Below the pieces are notes generated by a model, which made no database searches, was not told where the DNA came from, and saw only the letters and a program-made list of their open reading frames with translations. From NCBI RefSeq assembly GCF_024139115.2, contig NC_085140.1, forward strand, positions 299,233,978-299,297,977: 64,000 nt of DNA. The letters are read 5' to 3'. Made by a program: the position numbers and the translations under genes. Positions 9,386 through 20,145 of the stretch are shown in pieces (the stretch's first letter is position 1; every line of letters begins with the position of its first letter). The DNA is from Armigeres subalbatus. Its lineage: Eukaryota > Arthropoda > Insecta > Diptera > Culicidae.

Positions 9386-10973
9386 AACTTCTTATTGGGG
9401 GATACAATGTCGTTCTACGGATAATAGTCCTAGTTACCTTTGATGAAAACAAAATCTCAAACTTCGGATCTTCCGAAAATGTTGATTATTCATGAATTAT
9501 GATGATTACAAACGCTGGTCCTCCGATTTATACAAAACAAGAATATGAATATTAAAATATTCACTGATTAGTCACATTCTATATTTGGAAGCATGATAAC
9601 CGTGCATTTCGTTGTCACTGTTCGTTTTTGAATTAGAGAAAAAGCATGCATTTGAAAAAGGTGATATGTATAATGATCATTATTGCAATCAATTAAAATG
9701 CATAATGCTAATTTTAACACCTTTTATATGAATATATTTATACCTTAAGGCAAATTGACTTAATGATTAGTCGAATAGTGTGCTCTCTATGTCGTGCAAT
9801 TTCCTTTTATTCATTCAAATGGGGTTTTCCCATAAGAAAATAAATAAAAAATATGTACTACCTTGGTTTGCTCCAACTGTCTGAACTCAAATTTCTTTCA
9901 ATGACTGTTGACCACTATTTTACAGAAGCACTTCTTACTTATGTTCATTTGCAGCTAGTAAAACCTCACCATCATACACCGGCACTATCACTGGAGTATT
10001 TGAAGACACGCAATATCATCTAGCACGTTTCTTCTCTCCTTTTCAGTTAAGTATTTGTAACACTATTCCGTTCGTTAATAATTCACATTCGACACAGTTA
10101 CTGCTACCAGAGTGGTAAATAAATAGGTTAGATACTGCAGACAATACGGTTTGTGTTGGATGGTCTATATTTTCCTCCTTTCGTTGCTGTCTTCTGCGTC
10201 TCGACGTGTATCGATCCTAAATCGATGGATTCCAGAAGTTCCATTCAACACAACACGTCGCCTGCCGGTGTTCAAGTCCTAATTACCACTGGTAGCGTTG
10301 GCGGGCCGAACAAACCTTGAGGTGATTTATGATTATTTTATGAGCATTCGCGGAACTGTAAGTACGTGAGTCGTGACCATATCCAGCCGTAGGTTGTGGG
10401 ATCGTTTCGATGAACTTGTTGCAAAATTTATTCCCAACCACCGTACGACGTAAGCGATGGCATTCACACCACACCCCGTACGAAAAGGATGACGTTGTAA
10501 TAATTTTTGAGCAGATGACTTTCACCAATGAAAGTTTACAAGTGATTGAATCTGGGCTTAGGTTCTTGAAGCTACAACCAGGACTACCTATGGTACGTCA
10601 ATTACTTCCAAAGTCCATACTGTGACTGAAAGCAACCTCGTGGGAAAGGCCACATAGATGCCAACTGCCGCATATCACTCTGAAGCGTGTTAGAATCTAT
10701 ATGTTCAATAGTTTCCCACCTATTACGGTAACACCGTGGTAGTTGTGTGTATTGGATCGGTTCGGAAATTGATTTGCCCCGAAAGATATAATTTACCCCT
10801 ATGTATCTTGAACGTGAATAGAAGAACACCTTTCGGTTGGATCCGTTTGAACGGAAAGGATTCAAGTGGGTAGAGGGGGAGGAGGTGTAGTGACAATGTG
10901 GAAAGTTAGTTTGAGTACTTTCACCCGCACTGACTGACATGGTGAAGATGACATGCAAAGGTTCAAAGTGCTC
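9386..10973. other. No gene seen
   Basis: AT-rich DNA. Short open frames around 10283-11084 on either strand show no domain I recognise, and the last overlaps an LTR. Confidence 0.4.
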
Positions 10974-11198
10974 TGTGGGGTATGAGTTAATTACCTTCAG
11001 TGTGTACTTAGAGGCATACCCCTTACATGTTGGTCGATGGATGAACATACCTTCATCTATCCGTTTAACGATTGCATCATGCATGATTCATCACGGTGGT
11101 CGATTAGCACATAGCAATCCATGACTCTTCCTCTTTCTTCGTCGGACAATCGAGCTGGTCGGAAGCAACATCAGCTGTGTGCAAATCAACTCCCCACA
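10974..11198 (+). repeat. 5' LTR
   Basis: 225 bp, TG...CA ends with a 7-bp terminal inverted repeat, preceded by TGCTC. Confidence 0.92.
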
Positions 11199-11199
11199 A

Positions 11200-11215
11200 T
11201 GGCGATCCTGCCAGG
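11200..11215 (+). other. tRNA primer-binding site (tRNA-Arg type)
   Basis: TGGCGATCCTGCCAGG, one base after the LTR. It is complementary to the 3' end of tRNA-Arg(ACG) including CCA, as recalled from insect tRNAs. Confidence 0.7.
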
Positions 11216-11577
11216 TTTTGGTGTCCGAGTGGACATCAGAATAAAAAGCGAATCACGGTGAAGCTGGCTCCCTCCCAGGAGCTAACATCCCTGCAATTGG
11301 ATCTTTCGGTAAGCAACTAAATATTTTTGTGGAATGTAAAAGAAACAAACATTTTGGAAAACAATATTCGGCACGAGTAGTTTGGTTAATTATTTGGAAC
11401 AGCCCAAGACACGTTCGTAAGGAAGTTGAACAAAACTAATTTCTGTCCAGAATCGGACATTTTCCGTGGATTTTTTGTAACATTTTAGTTTACTTGGATA
11501 TTTTAGACGAAAACAGTTGGAGATGTTTTCAACGTATAGCGTGGAATTGGATCTTCATAGATAATAATTATTGTGTT

Positions 11578-11880
11578 TCTGTAAGCGGGATGCTCAGGAA
11601 GAACTTATCTCGAAATAGAACTTTCGATAACAAACTCAAAGCGGGACGCTTTGGAGTAACAACGATTGTCTCGGGACGGGACCTTCGTAAATACAAATTC
11701 TTCGAAGCAGGATGCTTGGAAGCAGCTAAGCGTGCCTCGGAACGGGACGTTCGAGAAGAAATATACCTCAAAGCGGGACGCTTAGGAGGAACATCGTTTT
11801 CGGATGTGGCAAAAAAAAATCTCTATGCGGGACGCTTAGGGAGAATTTATAATTCGTTCAAAAAAGACGCTTAACGAAGC
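11578..11880 (+). repeat. Tandem-repeat leader of the LTR element
   Basis: Four to five degenerate copies of a unit pairing AAAGCGGGACGCTTxGGA with CTCGGxACGGGACxTTCG. The 126-residue open frame across it has no ATG at its start and only reflects the repeat. Confidence 0.7.
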
Positions 11881-12579
11881 AACACGATAGTCGGTCGCAA
11901 AATGGGACATTTTGCGAAGGGTTTGAATGAGTTCGGTTTGGCACTCTACATGAAAGTCTTCACAAGATGGGACGTCAGTGAAGTTCCTCCCGAAGTTAGT
12001 CGCACTCCTATATTTAGCTCGTTGATTGTTCATATCAAGGCGTACCACACTTTGTGGTACAGTGGTACCCGAGAACGAGTGCATGTTCCACTTAGCGATA
12101 GATAGAAGCTTTGTGCAGTAGCAACGGAAAACAGTTTCTGAATTGGAAAAACTGCAAAGTGAATCTTAAGAATAATAAAAAAAAATTTTTTTTTAGCTGC
12201 AGATTGAATTCGGTTGAGGATCAGTATTGAATGGTTCATCAATTAGGAAAACACGTGGTTTGAAAACGTAGCGTACGTGATCCCTGGAAAATTGAGCTTG
12301 ATTTTAGGAAATTACAGGGTATGCCCGCAAGGTACAATGGTTTGTACTTTTAGAAATTAGTTTTGGATATCTTTCGTTTAATGGTGTCAGTATATATAGC
12401 AAAGTCGAATTAAGTCTTAAAAACATTGCAACAATTTTCCATATTTTTCAAGATATAAACGAGGACAAACTCATGTATTCCAATTTTGTAAAAGAGTAAT
12501 TCAGAAAGAACGTGTGCGTGTAGAAGATCAACGTAAGTTTTTTTTATTATTTTATTGTCTGGGTCACCGTCCTAATGTT

Positions 12580-12927
12580 TTACAGTATGCTAGCTTGTTG
12601 TGTTAAAAGTGTACCGGAAAGGTCAATGATTACATTTTCCTTGTGTGCTCCCATAATGAGTGGATGATAAATCTTGTGTTTGTTTGCCCACTCGAAGACC
12701 TTTCGTGACTGTTCATCGGACGTGGTACGGAACTCATGTTCGGCCTTATGGATGCTCTCTTTGATAGCGAAAATGTTGATCATGTTCAAATCATCGTATA
12801 TGTGCGGCACTACATTCTTGGCATCGGTGACCTTCTCCAACTTGCGCTGCCACTTGGCTTTCTTACCTAGGATTAAACGGTGGGATGCGGGATGCAAGGA
12901 ACAAAAATAATGAAATAAATATTTCAC
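12580..12927 (-). pseudogene. Vigilin-like KH-domain gene fragment captured by the LTR element
   Basis: An open frame on the minus strand, antisense to the retrotransposon, encodes about 100 residues that fit a vigilin (DP1/HDLBP family) KH-domain segment. It has HRLILGKK at the GXXG-like loop, then a DDLN segment and IKESIHKAEHE, SDEQSRKVFE, and the start of the next domain, IYHPLIMGAHKEN. Vigilins are multi-KH RNA-binding proteins of the cytoplasm and ER. Only about one KH unit plus the start of the next is present, out of some 14 in the family. It has no promoter or start context and ends at a stop after non-homologous residues. The second G of the canonical GKKG is replaced, so it is unlikely to be functional as protein. 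Identification rests on remembered family motifs; an unrelated KH protein is possible. Confidence 0.65.
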
Positions 12928-13425
12928 CAGAAAGGAAATTTAGTGAAGATTACTTTACACCAGTTTAATCATATGTCCACAAAGCTTTTTTTTCGAATGC
13001 AGACGTAATTTCTCGCTCTCGCTAGTCATTGCAATCACCTGACAGCACGATGAAGACCTGCGTTATGACCGAACTGCCGACGCGTATGTTCTGCGTGACC
13101 AGCGACAGTTAGGTTGTTGAAGCGCTAGAGCAATGATATTCTCGTACAGTTGGTGGACTGCTGGGCATCAACTGGTGAATTTTCCATTGCTGCAAATACT
13201 TTTACTGCTTGAAGAGCAAAGAAGGAAGTTCTGTTTTGCAGCAAGTCTTAACAGTAACATGTACAAAGATCTGGGTTTTGAAGAAAATTGTCTTCGTAAG
13301 GGCCTGCAGCTTGAATGCTATTGCTTGCCGTTCGCACCAACACTCGAATTTTGAGAAGCCCATCCATTTGAATACAACTTCGGTTTTAGTAGAGCATGTC
13401 AGTGGATTTTTTTTTCTCTTTTTAA

Positions 13426-13442
13426 TGAGAGAAGAAGGAGAA
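13426..13442 (+). other. Polypurine tract
   Basis: GAGAGAAGAAGGAGAA lies directly upstream of the 3' LTR, the expected plus-strand primer. Confidence 0.8.
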
Positions 13443-13667
13443 TGTGGGGTATGAGTTAATTACCTTCAGTGTGTACTTAGAGGCATACCCCTTACATGTT
13501 GGTCGATGGATGAACATACCTTCATCTATCCGTTTAACGATTGCATCATGCATGATTCATCACGGTGGTCGATTAGCACATAGCAATCCATGACTCTTCC
13601 TCTTTCTTCGTCGGACAATCGAGCTGGTCGGAAGCAACATCAGCTGTGTGCAAATCAACTCCCCACA
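13443..13667 (+). repeat. 3' LTR
   Basis: Identical by eye to 10974-11198; followed by the TSD TGCTC. Confidence 0.92.
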
Positions 13668-13911
13668 TGCTCTATTTGTTCTCATTGGTCTACATGGCAC
13701 TCGGAAGTTCTATTGGAAACGCGTTACTTTATCCATACAGGAAATTGCACTCACTTTGTTTAGAAATTGGATTTGAACCACACCTTGTAACATGAAATTG
13801 CATTACAATGTATTGAGATGTAAGAAATTGATGGAACAGCTGCTAACCAGTTTGAAGATGCCAAGGCTGTGTCTGCGCCAAAAGCATCTTATTGTGACAA
13901 ACATGTGACAA

Positions 13912-14390
13912 ACTGGTTGACCCGGCAAACATTGTCCTGCATGTAGTTGGCGAAATGCGCGTTGTGAACTGCTCATGCAGAATGATTTTTGCATGAGAAA
14001 ATATCATGTAAACCCGTCGGAAATCATAACGAACATAATCTGCTCAAGGAATGAAGAAACAGCCGTTTTCGAATTATGCGGATACGGAAACAGACCATTT
14101 CATTTTTATTATATAGAAGACTAGTTGACCCGGCAGACGTTGTCCTGCATAGTAGGCGAAAATGCGCGTTGTGAACTGCCTATGCGGAATTCCCATACGA
14201 ATCTTTGTTTTAGTTTTTCACGATTTACTCAACTTCACATATGATTTTCACATAAGGAAATATCATATAAACCCGTCGGAAATCATAACGAACATAATCT
14301 GCTGAAGGAATGAAGAAAATCCATCCAGCCGTTTTCGAGTTATGCGGATACGAACACACACCATTTCATTTTTATTATGTAGAAAAGAAG
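13912..14390. repeat. Two tandem copies of a dispersed repeat (TTGACCCGGCA family)
   Basis: Each copy (about 13912-14123 and 14124-14390) starts GTTGACCCGGCARACxTTGTC, contains AAACCCGTCGGAAATCATAA and GCCGTTTTCGA.TTATGCGG, and ends CATTTCATTTTTATTAT.TAGAA. The first copy lacks ~45 bp. It is a common insect interspersed repeat of undetermined class. Confidence 0.75.
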
Positions 14391-15797
14391 AAGATTAGAC
14401 ACATTTATTTCAAACGCTCGTGTTGACATCTTGTGTGTTTTCTAGTTATCAACTATGTAATGTTCGAAGTGCTGAATATTTTTGCAAAATTATATATTCA
14501 AAGTAGAATCAAAAGTTTTACCTACGGATTTTAATTGTTGAATGAACTAAAGTGTGAGGTATTCAACTTAAGGTAAACGTATACATTTGTGGTATACAGC
14601 TAGATCAGTCCTACAGTGGACATGTTTATCTCTGCAACTCCATCAATGATTTATGCAATTATTTATGAAACATAATCTGCATTATTGGTTTGCCATTTTG
14701 AATCTAGCCTATTTTTTGATTTAACAAGGGCCTAAGCAAAAACACATTGCTTGAACATATTCAAAAAAACCCAGATTAATCCACCTAGCGGTGATGGTGC
14801 CTTTCTCGACCTTCGTAAAATGTGTGCTTGAAAAAGATGAGCTAGTGGCTAGGAGTAAAAAAGACAAATTTCTTTGTCCGTTCTATGAAAATCAGATTAT
14901 TTATGGCAAAGATATTGTAGATCCAGTTGAAAACCGAAAATCATATTTTGTCCCATTTCCGGATGTCGCAACTGCATCGCGAGTGGTGCCCGACTATGGC
15001 ACAGTTGCGCACAGGAGTCTGCGAAGCAGCCATGTTTTGATACCAGCATCATAATCATCGATTAATTTAACAGGAAGACGTAATTATAGTCATCGAAAAC
15101 CTCCCATTGAAAATATGTTTCAAATATCTTAATATTTTGGCGAAGTAGGGCGCTTGGTGCCGATCGAAATATGAACATTTTTTAAAGGTGTCAATATTCT
15201 TGTTCAAATACACCTCGTATTCATACTTTCGCCCAAGTTCTCGAAAAATGGTGAAAAATATTTACGTCCATTTGGAAAAAATCAGTTCGGAATAATGGTT
15301 TGTTTACAAAATAGAATTGTCAGTGGGAAACCCAATTTCAATAGAACAATGGGAAACTCAAAGATGTTGGCTATTGTCAAACGTAGTGGGTAGGATTGGG
15401 GGTGCCAGATACCTGGTTGCGCACTACTCGCGATGCAGTTGCAACATCCGGAAATGCGAGAAAATGCGATTTCGCGGGACCTCGGTTCGGTTTTCAGCTT
15501 GATCTACAATATGCTAATAAGAATTTCGACATTTTGTTTCCTTTTCCAATCTTTTTGACGTACATAACCCTGTTTTATTTCACCCAGTCATATATTTTAA
15601 GGATATCACTTTTGGATGTTAGTTGAACTGAAGCTCCGACTACACAAAAAGAAAACGAAAATGTCATTCCCATCACGCGAGCGGAGGGCAATATTTGTTA
15701 TGATATAAATCTCATGACCGTCTTTCTGCCAAACTCCCGTATGAAGTGGGAGAGACAGAGACATCATCTCAGTTCGTCGAGCTGAATCGATTGGTAT
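14391..15797. other. Intergenic; partial arms of the 15.8-kb palindrome family
   Basis: About 14925-15020 and 15405-15510 match the left and right arms of the palindrome at 15798-16012 (CCAGTTGAAAACCGAA, GTCGCAACTGCATCGCGA). About 15665-15745 shares GAGCGGAGGGCAATATTTGT with 20660-20745. No gene seen. Confidence 0.5.
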
Positions 15798-16012
15798 ATA
15801 TTGTACTTCCAGTTGAAAACCGAAGTGAGCTCTCGCGACAATCGATTTTTCTCCCGTTTCCTTTTGTCGCAACTACGTCGCGACTAGTGCGCATCATGGC
15901 GCACGGCGGTGGCATAGATGCGCACTAGTCGCGATGCAGTTGCGACATCAGGAAATAAGGAAAAACTCAATCGTCGCGAGAGCTCACTTCGGTTTTCAAC
16001 TGGAAGCACAAT
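15798..16012. repeat. Palindromic MITE, ~97-bp arms
   Basis: The left arm (TTCCAGTTGAAAACCGAAGT through GTCGCGACTAGTGCGCAT) mirrors the right arm around a ~22-bp spacer at 15896-15916. Confidence 0.85.
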
Positions 16013-16013
16013 A

Positions 16014-17273
16014 ACACTATGGGTCTCCAGGCCTTCTGTAAAAGTTTGGTTTTTGGAGCGAACATACAGCCTTTTCGTATAAAAAGGCTAAAATGGTGTT
16101 TCGGCCATATCTTCCGATCCCATAGTCCGATCTAGCCAATTTTCAATAGGAAACAATGGGACAGGATTCTGCGTCGAATGCAACTTGTTTCGTGTGAATC
16201 GATTAAGGTTAGGTGTCCGAAAAATAGGTGACATTTTTTGTGATTTTTATGAAAAAAGGTATTTTGGTCATAACTTCCAATCCCATAGTCCGACCTGTCC
16301 AATTTTTAATAGGAAACAATGGGAAAGAATTTTGCGTCGAATGTAATTTGTTGCGAGCAAATCGATTGAGAATAAGTGCCTGAAAAATGAGTGACATTTC
16401 TTACGCAATATTTTCGTATGAATTTGTATTTTGGCCTTAACTCTCGATTTCATAGTCCGATCTGGCCTATTTCAAATAGGAAACAATGGGACAGGATTCT
16501 GCGTCGAATGCAACTTGTTGCGAGCAAATCAGTTGAGGATAAGTGCCCGAAAAATGAGTGACATTTTTACACGATTTTTCGTATGATTTTGTGTTTTGGC
16601 CATAACTTTTGATCCCATAGTCCGATCGGGCCAATTTCAAATAGGAAATAATGGGACAGGATTCTGCGTCGAATGCAACTTGTTGCGAGCAAATCGGTTG
16701 AGGATAAGTGCCCGAAAAATGAGTGACACGTTGTACACGAGTTTTTCGTATGATTTTGTGTTTTGGCCATAACTTTTGATCCCATAGTCCGATCTGGCCA
16801 ATTTCAAATAGGAAACAATGGGACAGGATTCTGCGTCGAATGCAACTTGTTTGCGAGCAAATCAGTTGAGGATAAGTGCCCGAAAAATGAGTGACATTTT
16901 TACGCGATTTTTCGTATGATTTTGTATTTTGGTCATAACTTTCGATCCCATAGTCCGATCTTGCCAATTTCAAATAGGAAACAATGGGACAGGATTCTGC
17001 GTCGAATGCAACTTGTTTGCGAGCAAATCAGTTGAGGATAAGTGCCCGAAAAATGAGTGACATTTTTAAGCGATTTTTCAAATGAATTTGTATTTTGGCC
17101 ATAACTCTCGATCCCATAGTCCGATCTGGCCAATTTCAAATAGGAAACAATGGGACAGGATTTTGCGTCGAATGCAACTTGTTGCGAGCAAATCGGTTGA
17201 GGATAAGTGCCCGAAAAATGAGTGACATTTTGTTGAGTAGTTTTGCGCACACACACACACACACATACACACA

Positions 17274-17305
<32 letters not shown>

Positions 17306-17436
17306 GACATCACCTCGATTCGTCGAACTGAGTCGATTGGTATATAACACTATGGGTCTCCGGGCCTTCTATAAAAAGTTTGTTTTTGGAGCGATCATAT
17401 AGCCTTTACCGTATACTTAGTATACGAGAAAGGCAG
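16014..17436. repeat. ~165-bp tandem array flanked by direct repeats
   Basis: Seven copies of a ~160-166-bp unit run from about 16090 to 17245. Each has CCCATAGTCCGATCTGGCC, then AGGAAACAATGGGACAGGAT, then GAGCAAATCGGTTGAGGATA and CCGAAAAATGAGTGACAT. The array is bracketed by direct repeats of ~75 bp (16014-16084 and about 17346-17436: ACACTATGGGTCTCC.GGCC, TTTTGGAGCGA.CATA). Minus-strand open frames here repeat the same peptide and are not genes. Confidence 0.85.
17249..17305. repeat. (CA)n microsatellite
   Basis: About 28 CA units with two TA interruptions, directly after the last 165-bp unit. Confidence 0.95.
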
Positions 17437-17599
17437 AAATACATGGTGTCTGCAAATTATCTGTACAGATTTTGATAGTTTGCTGCTACAAAGCAAAAAC
17501 AGGCAATAATAGACTGAATCAGTAGCTATATGGACATAACTCAGCAGGCTGTAACAGATGTATATTCTGAGAATACTAAGTATCAACGATCACGAGCGT

Positions 17600-18801
17600 C
17601 TCTGATACCGTACGGGCTGTTTGTTGCTTCCTCTATAACGCTGAATTAACGTGTTGAAGACGTTTAAAAACTAGACAATCTGTGTTAAAGTCAAGTCCAT
17701 TGAACGTTTTGTCAAAAAGTGTCATCATTAATTGATTATTTCACGTTTGTGCCCGTTAATTTCACAAAATATCCGTTTCTGAACAGCAGTCGCGTCGACC
17801 ATTGTTTAATAAAACCATGACAATGCATTGTGAGAAATGCTCTCTCGCTATCACCGAGACTGATCTCCATACGGTGTGTGAAGGGATGTGTGCTGTGAAG
17901 TTCCACGCTGACTGTGTTGGAGTAACAGAAACTGATCTGTATGCTTTATCCACAAATATAATTTGGATGTGCAACACCTGCATGGATATGTTCTGCAAGA
18001 TCAGGGAGCGAAGAAAATTGGATGCTGCCACTATAACCGAACCAATGGATGTCGCTACAAACACCGAACCATACCGCTCATTGGAAAGCGAAATTGATCA
18101 ACTGAAACGTACCGTCGCTCATGTGGTCCAAACGCTTGCTGACATCGTCGAGAAACCAGCTACCGCCGCTCAGTGTTTGCATTCCACACCCATGTCTACC
18201 TATAGCCATCATGAATGTTCTAATGAGATAGCTTGCTCATCACAATGTGCCGAGAAGGAAAGTGAAACGTTCTCGCTGTACTTATCTAACATCGATACTT
18301 GCGCTACTGAAAACGATGTACGGCTAATGGTATCCCGTTGCCTTGGCACTTCAATGACGACTTTTCATAATGTGGTTAAGCTTGTGCCGAAATGGAAGAA
18401 TTTAAGTGAAATGGATTATATATCGTTCAAGGTTGTTTTGACTATGGAACAAAAAGCATTGGCACTAAATCATTCAACTTGGCCCAAATGTATAAATTGC
18501 CGCGAATTTGTGACTAAAGTTAACGAAACTTGGAAACCGTAAAATTGTAATTGTAAATGTGTCTGTATGAATTATGTAACGTCAAAAAAGGAGAATGAAG
18601 TTTTGTTTTTGTAGTTGTTTGTAAGTTGCTCAAAAATATTGATGTTTGTGTGATGTGCAATTATGAAATCTGTTATTAATCTGTTGTTATTGAGTTGAAG
18701 AAATCAGTTATTTATGAATGCTATTATTTCCTAGTTATAAGATGTTCAATAAGACCATGTTCGGTCAGTTGGATCTAATAAAATACAAATACAAATACAA
18801 A
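17600..18801 (+). mobile_element. Candidate ORF1-only retroposon with PHD finger
   Basis: One intact open frame (17817-18542) is followed by a ~235-bp 3' UTR that ends GATCTAATAAAATACAAATA and a short (ACAAAT)n tract, the kind of tail seen on LINE insertions. No endonuclease or reverse transcriptase follows. The 5' end is not defined and no TSD was found, so a host single-exon gene remains possible. Confidence 0.5.
17817..18542 (+). CDS. PHD-finger protein, LINE ORF1-like
   Basis: 241 residues from the first ATG. Residues 5-55 form a C4HC3 zinc finger of PHD type: CEKC, then CEGMC, H30 and C33, and a distal CNTC, with spacing C-x2-C-x12-C-x3-C-x4-H-x2-C-x18-C-x2-C. A short coiled-coil-like segment follows (about residues 88-112, ESEIDQLKRTVAHVVQTL). 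A C-terminal domain has SLYLSNID, VKLVPKWK, YISFKVVL and REFV motifs resembling the conserved C-terminus found in ORF1 proteins of jockey/CR1-group LINEs. Such ORF1 proteins bind element RNA. The frame has no stop or frameshift, unusual among the decayed elements around it, so it is either recent or under selection. Assignment to LINE ORF1 is inference; a domesticated host gene is the alternative. Confidence 0.6.
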   Translation: MTMHCEKCSLAITETDLHTVCEGMCAVKFHADCVGVTETDLYALSTNIIWMCNTCMDMFCKIRERRKLDAATITEPMDVATNTEPYRSLESEIDQLKRTVAHVVQTLADIVEKPATAAQCLHSTPMSTYSHHECSNEIACSSQCAEKESETFSLYLSNIDTCATENDVRLMVSRCLGTSMTTFHNVVKLVPKWKNLSEMDYISFKVVLTMEQKALALNHSTWPKCINCREFVTKVNETWKP

Positions 18802-19264
18802 TCATTTCATATATAGAAAAAAAAAAACTTTTAGTCTTTGTGAATGCTTTTTTCCGGTTTTCCGAACAAAAAGGAATTGCCTTCTTACTCACCGGATTTG
18901 GATTCATTCCATCATTCGGTATGGTCCATCTTGAAATCAACAGCCATCAAAACACCGAAGATATTATCGAGACATTTCATCGAAAATGTCTGAATCTGTA
19001 TAGAAACGTCGGCCATTGTGGTTTTTTTTCCAACACAGTCGAAGGCGTATAACTCAGGATACAGGGGTCGTTTTAATGTGAACAAATACAGCTTAGGTTT
19101 ATGTAGTCCTATTATAATAACATGCAATGCATTCTGTTTTTTTTTTAATTTATTTTAAAAAAATATTTAAAATCTATCTTGTTGTACGGGTAATTTGCAG
19201 TCATCCTGTATAAGTTAAAAACGGCTTGTCCGATCGTTTTGGTGTTTCCGGCAATGTTTTAGGT
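18802..19264. other. No gene seen
   Basis: Non-repetitive AT-rich DNA with a poly(T) run near 19135. Confidence 0.35.
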
Positions 19265-19310
19265 CAGCGGCTCTCAACCTGGGGTACACGTACCTCTGGG
19301 GGATGTATAG
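19265..19310 (+). repeat. hAT-type terminal sequence
   Basis: CAGCGGCTCTCAACCTGGGG is a typical hAT TIR start. No matching opposite end was found nearby. Confidence 0.4.
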
Positions 19311-19399
19311 ATGTATCATCTATTTTTTCTTTTGAGCACATTTGTTATTCTAAATAAAGATCACAAGCTCTGTTCAAAACTCGAGATTCAAATCAATTA

Positions 19400-19640
19400 C
19401 GCCCATTGCACAGTGGTCCACAGAGCTAGACGAGCTAGGTGGTCTATTGTCTACCGCGACTGCCTTATAAGCAGGAGGTTCAATTCCAGGTTCGTCCCTT
19501 TCATACTTTGTTATTTATTTATTATCAGACTAAGGCCGGAATGGCCTGTGCTGCACATAAAAGGCTTCTCCAGTCAGCTCGGTTCATGGCTGCACTTCTT
19601 CTACTTTGTATTTCAATCTTAGTTCTTTCTGTGTTTTACG
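19400..19640 (+). mobile_element. tRNA-related SINE joined to a dispersed repeat
   Basis: A box-A-like segment (GAGCTAGGTGGTCT) and box B (GGTTCAATTCC) are followed by a repeat beginning ATCAGACTAAGGCCGGAATG. The open frames crossing it are fortuitous. Confidence 0.5.
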
Positions 19641-19755
19641 TTCTACCAAAACGATTCCTACTGTTATAACCACATTAACAATGAATCACATACAGTGGTT
19701 GATTTCCTACCCGCCACTGCCGTATCCAGGCGCTAACGTATATGTAAAAATAGCC

Positions 19756-19963
19756 AGTTAACCACCTGAAGTTTGTATGGCGAAAGACATCTAACGCAGG
19801 TTTTCTTAACAACAGGAACTTTTCACGAAAATCTATTTGTTACCAGTTATGTAGGAAGGTGTCTGCTACTACGCCTACCAAATATTTTTTCGATAAGGGT
19901 GATTATTTTCGAAATATCAAACTTTAGATGCCTTTCGCCATACTGATTTCCGAAAGTTAACTC
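19756..19963. mobile_element. Short MITE, ~208 bp
   Basis: Inverted ends: AGTTAAC with GTATGGCGAAAGACATCTAA on the left and TTAGATGCCTTTCGCCATAC with GTTAACT on the right. Confidence 0.6.
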
Positions 19964-19994
19964 CTAGTGTGCCGCTTAAAGTAGGCGATTCATT

Positions 19995-20145
19995 AAAAAA
20001 AAAAAACTCCCGTGACACCTATGAGAGGTCGTCGAGTTCTCTGCATCTTTCTTAAGTAGGTGTCCAACTAACCATCCTTCCCCTTCCTCAGCATTCGCAA
20101 GGACGTGGCCAGGACAGTGCTACCGTTTCTGAGATGCAGCGATTA
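19995..20145. repeat. Dispersed repeat, inverted copy of 25350-25440
   Basis: AGGTGTCCAACTA, CCATCCTTCC and CATTCGCAAGGACGTGGC recur as reverse complements at 25350-25440. Confidence 0.6.

Larger units (their letters stand above)
10974..13667 (+). mobile_element. Recent non-autonomous LTR retrotransposon (2,694 bp)
   Basis: Two LTRs of 225 bp (10974-11198, 13443-13667) look identical base for base. Each begins TGTGGGG and ends CCCCACA, and they are flanked by the 5-bp TSD TGCTC. A primer-binding site (11200-11215) and a polypurine tract (13426-13442) fix the orientation as plus. The ~2.2-kb interior has a tandem-repeat leader, no gag, protease or reverse transcriptase, and an antisense fragment of a vigilin-like gene at 12580-12927. 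Identical LTRs imply recent insertion, and mobility would need proteins in trans. The organisation (LTR, tRNA-Arg-type PBS, repeat leader) parallels the element at 6317-8404, although their LTRs differ. Confidence 0.9.

Noticed and set aside
10283..11084. Possible BEL/Pao pol remnants near the LTR
   Set aside because: No protease, RT or integrase motif is recognisable and the frames lie partly in the 5' flank and LTR.
11494..11874. 126-codon frame in the LTR element as possible gag
   Set aside because: Starts at TTG, has no zinc knuckle or gag motif, and mirrors the leader repeats.
16467..17313. Minus-strand open frames of 126-168 codons
   Set aside because: They repeat the same peptide because they read the 165-bp tandem array and (CA)n.
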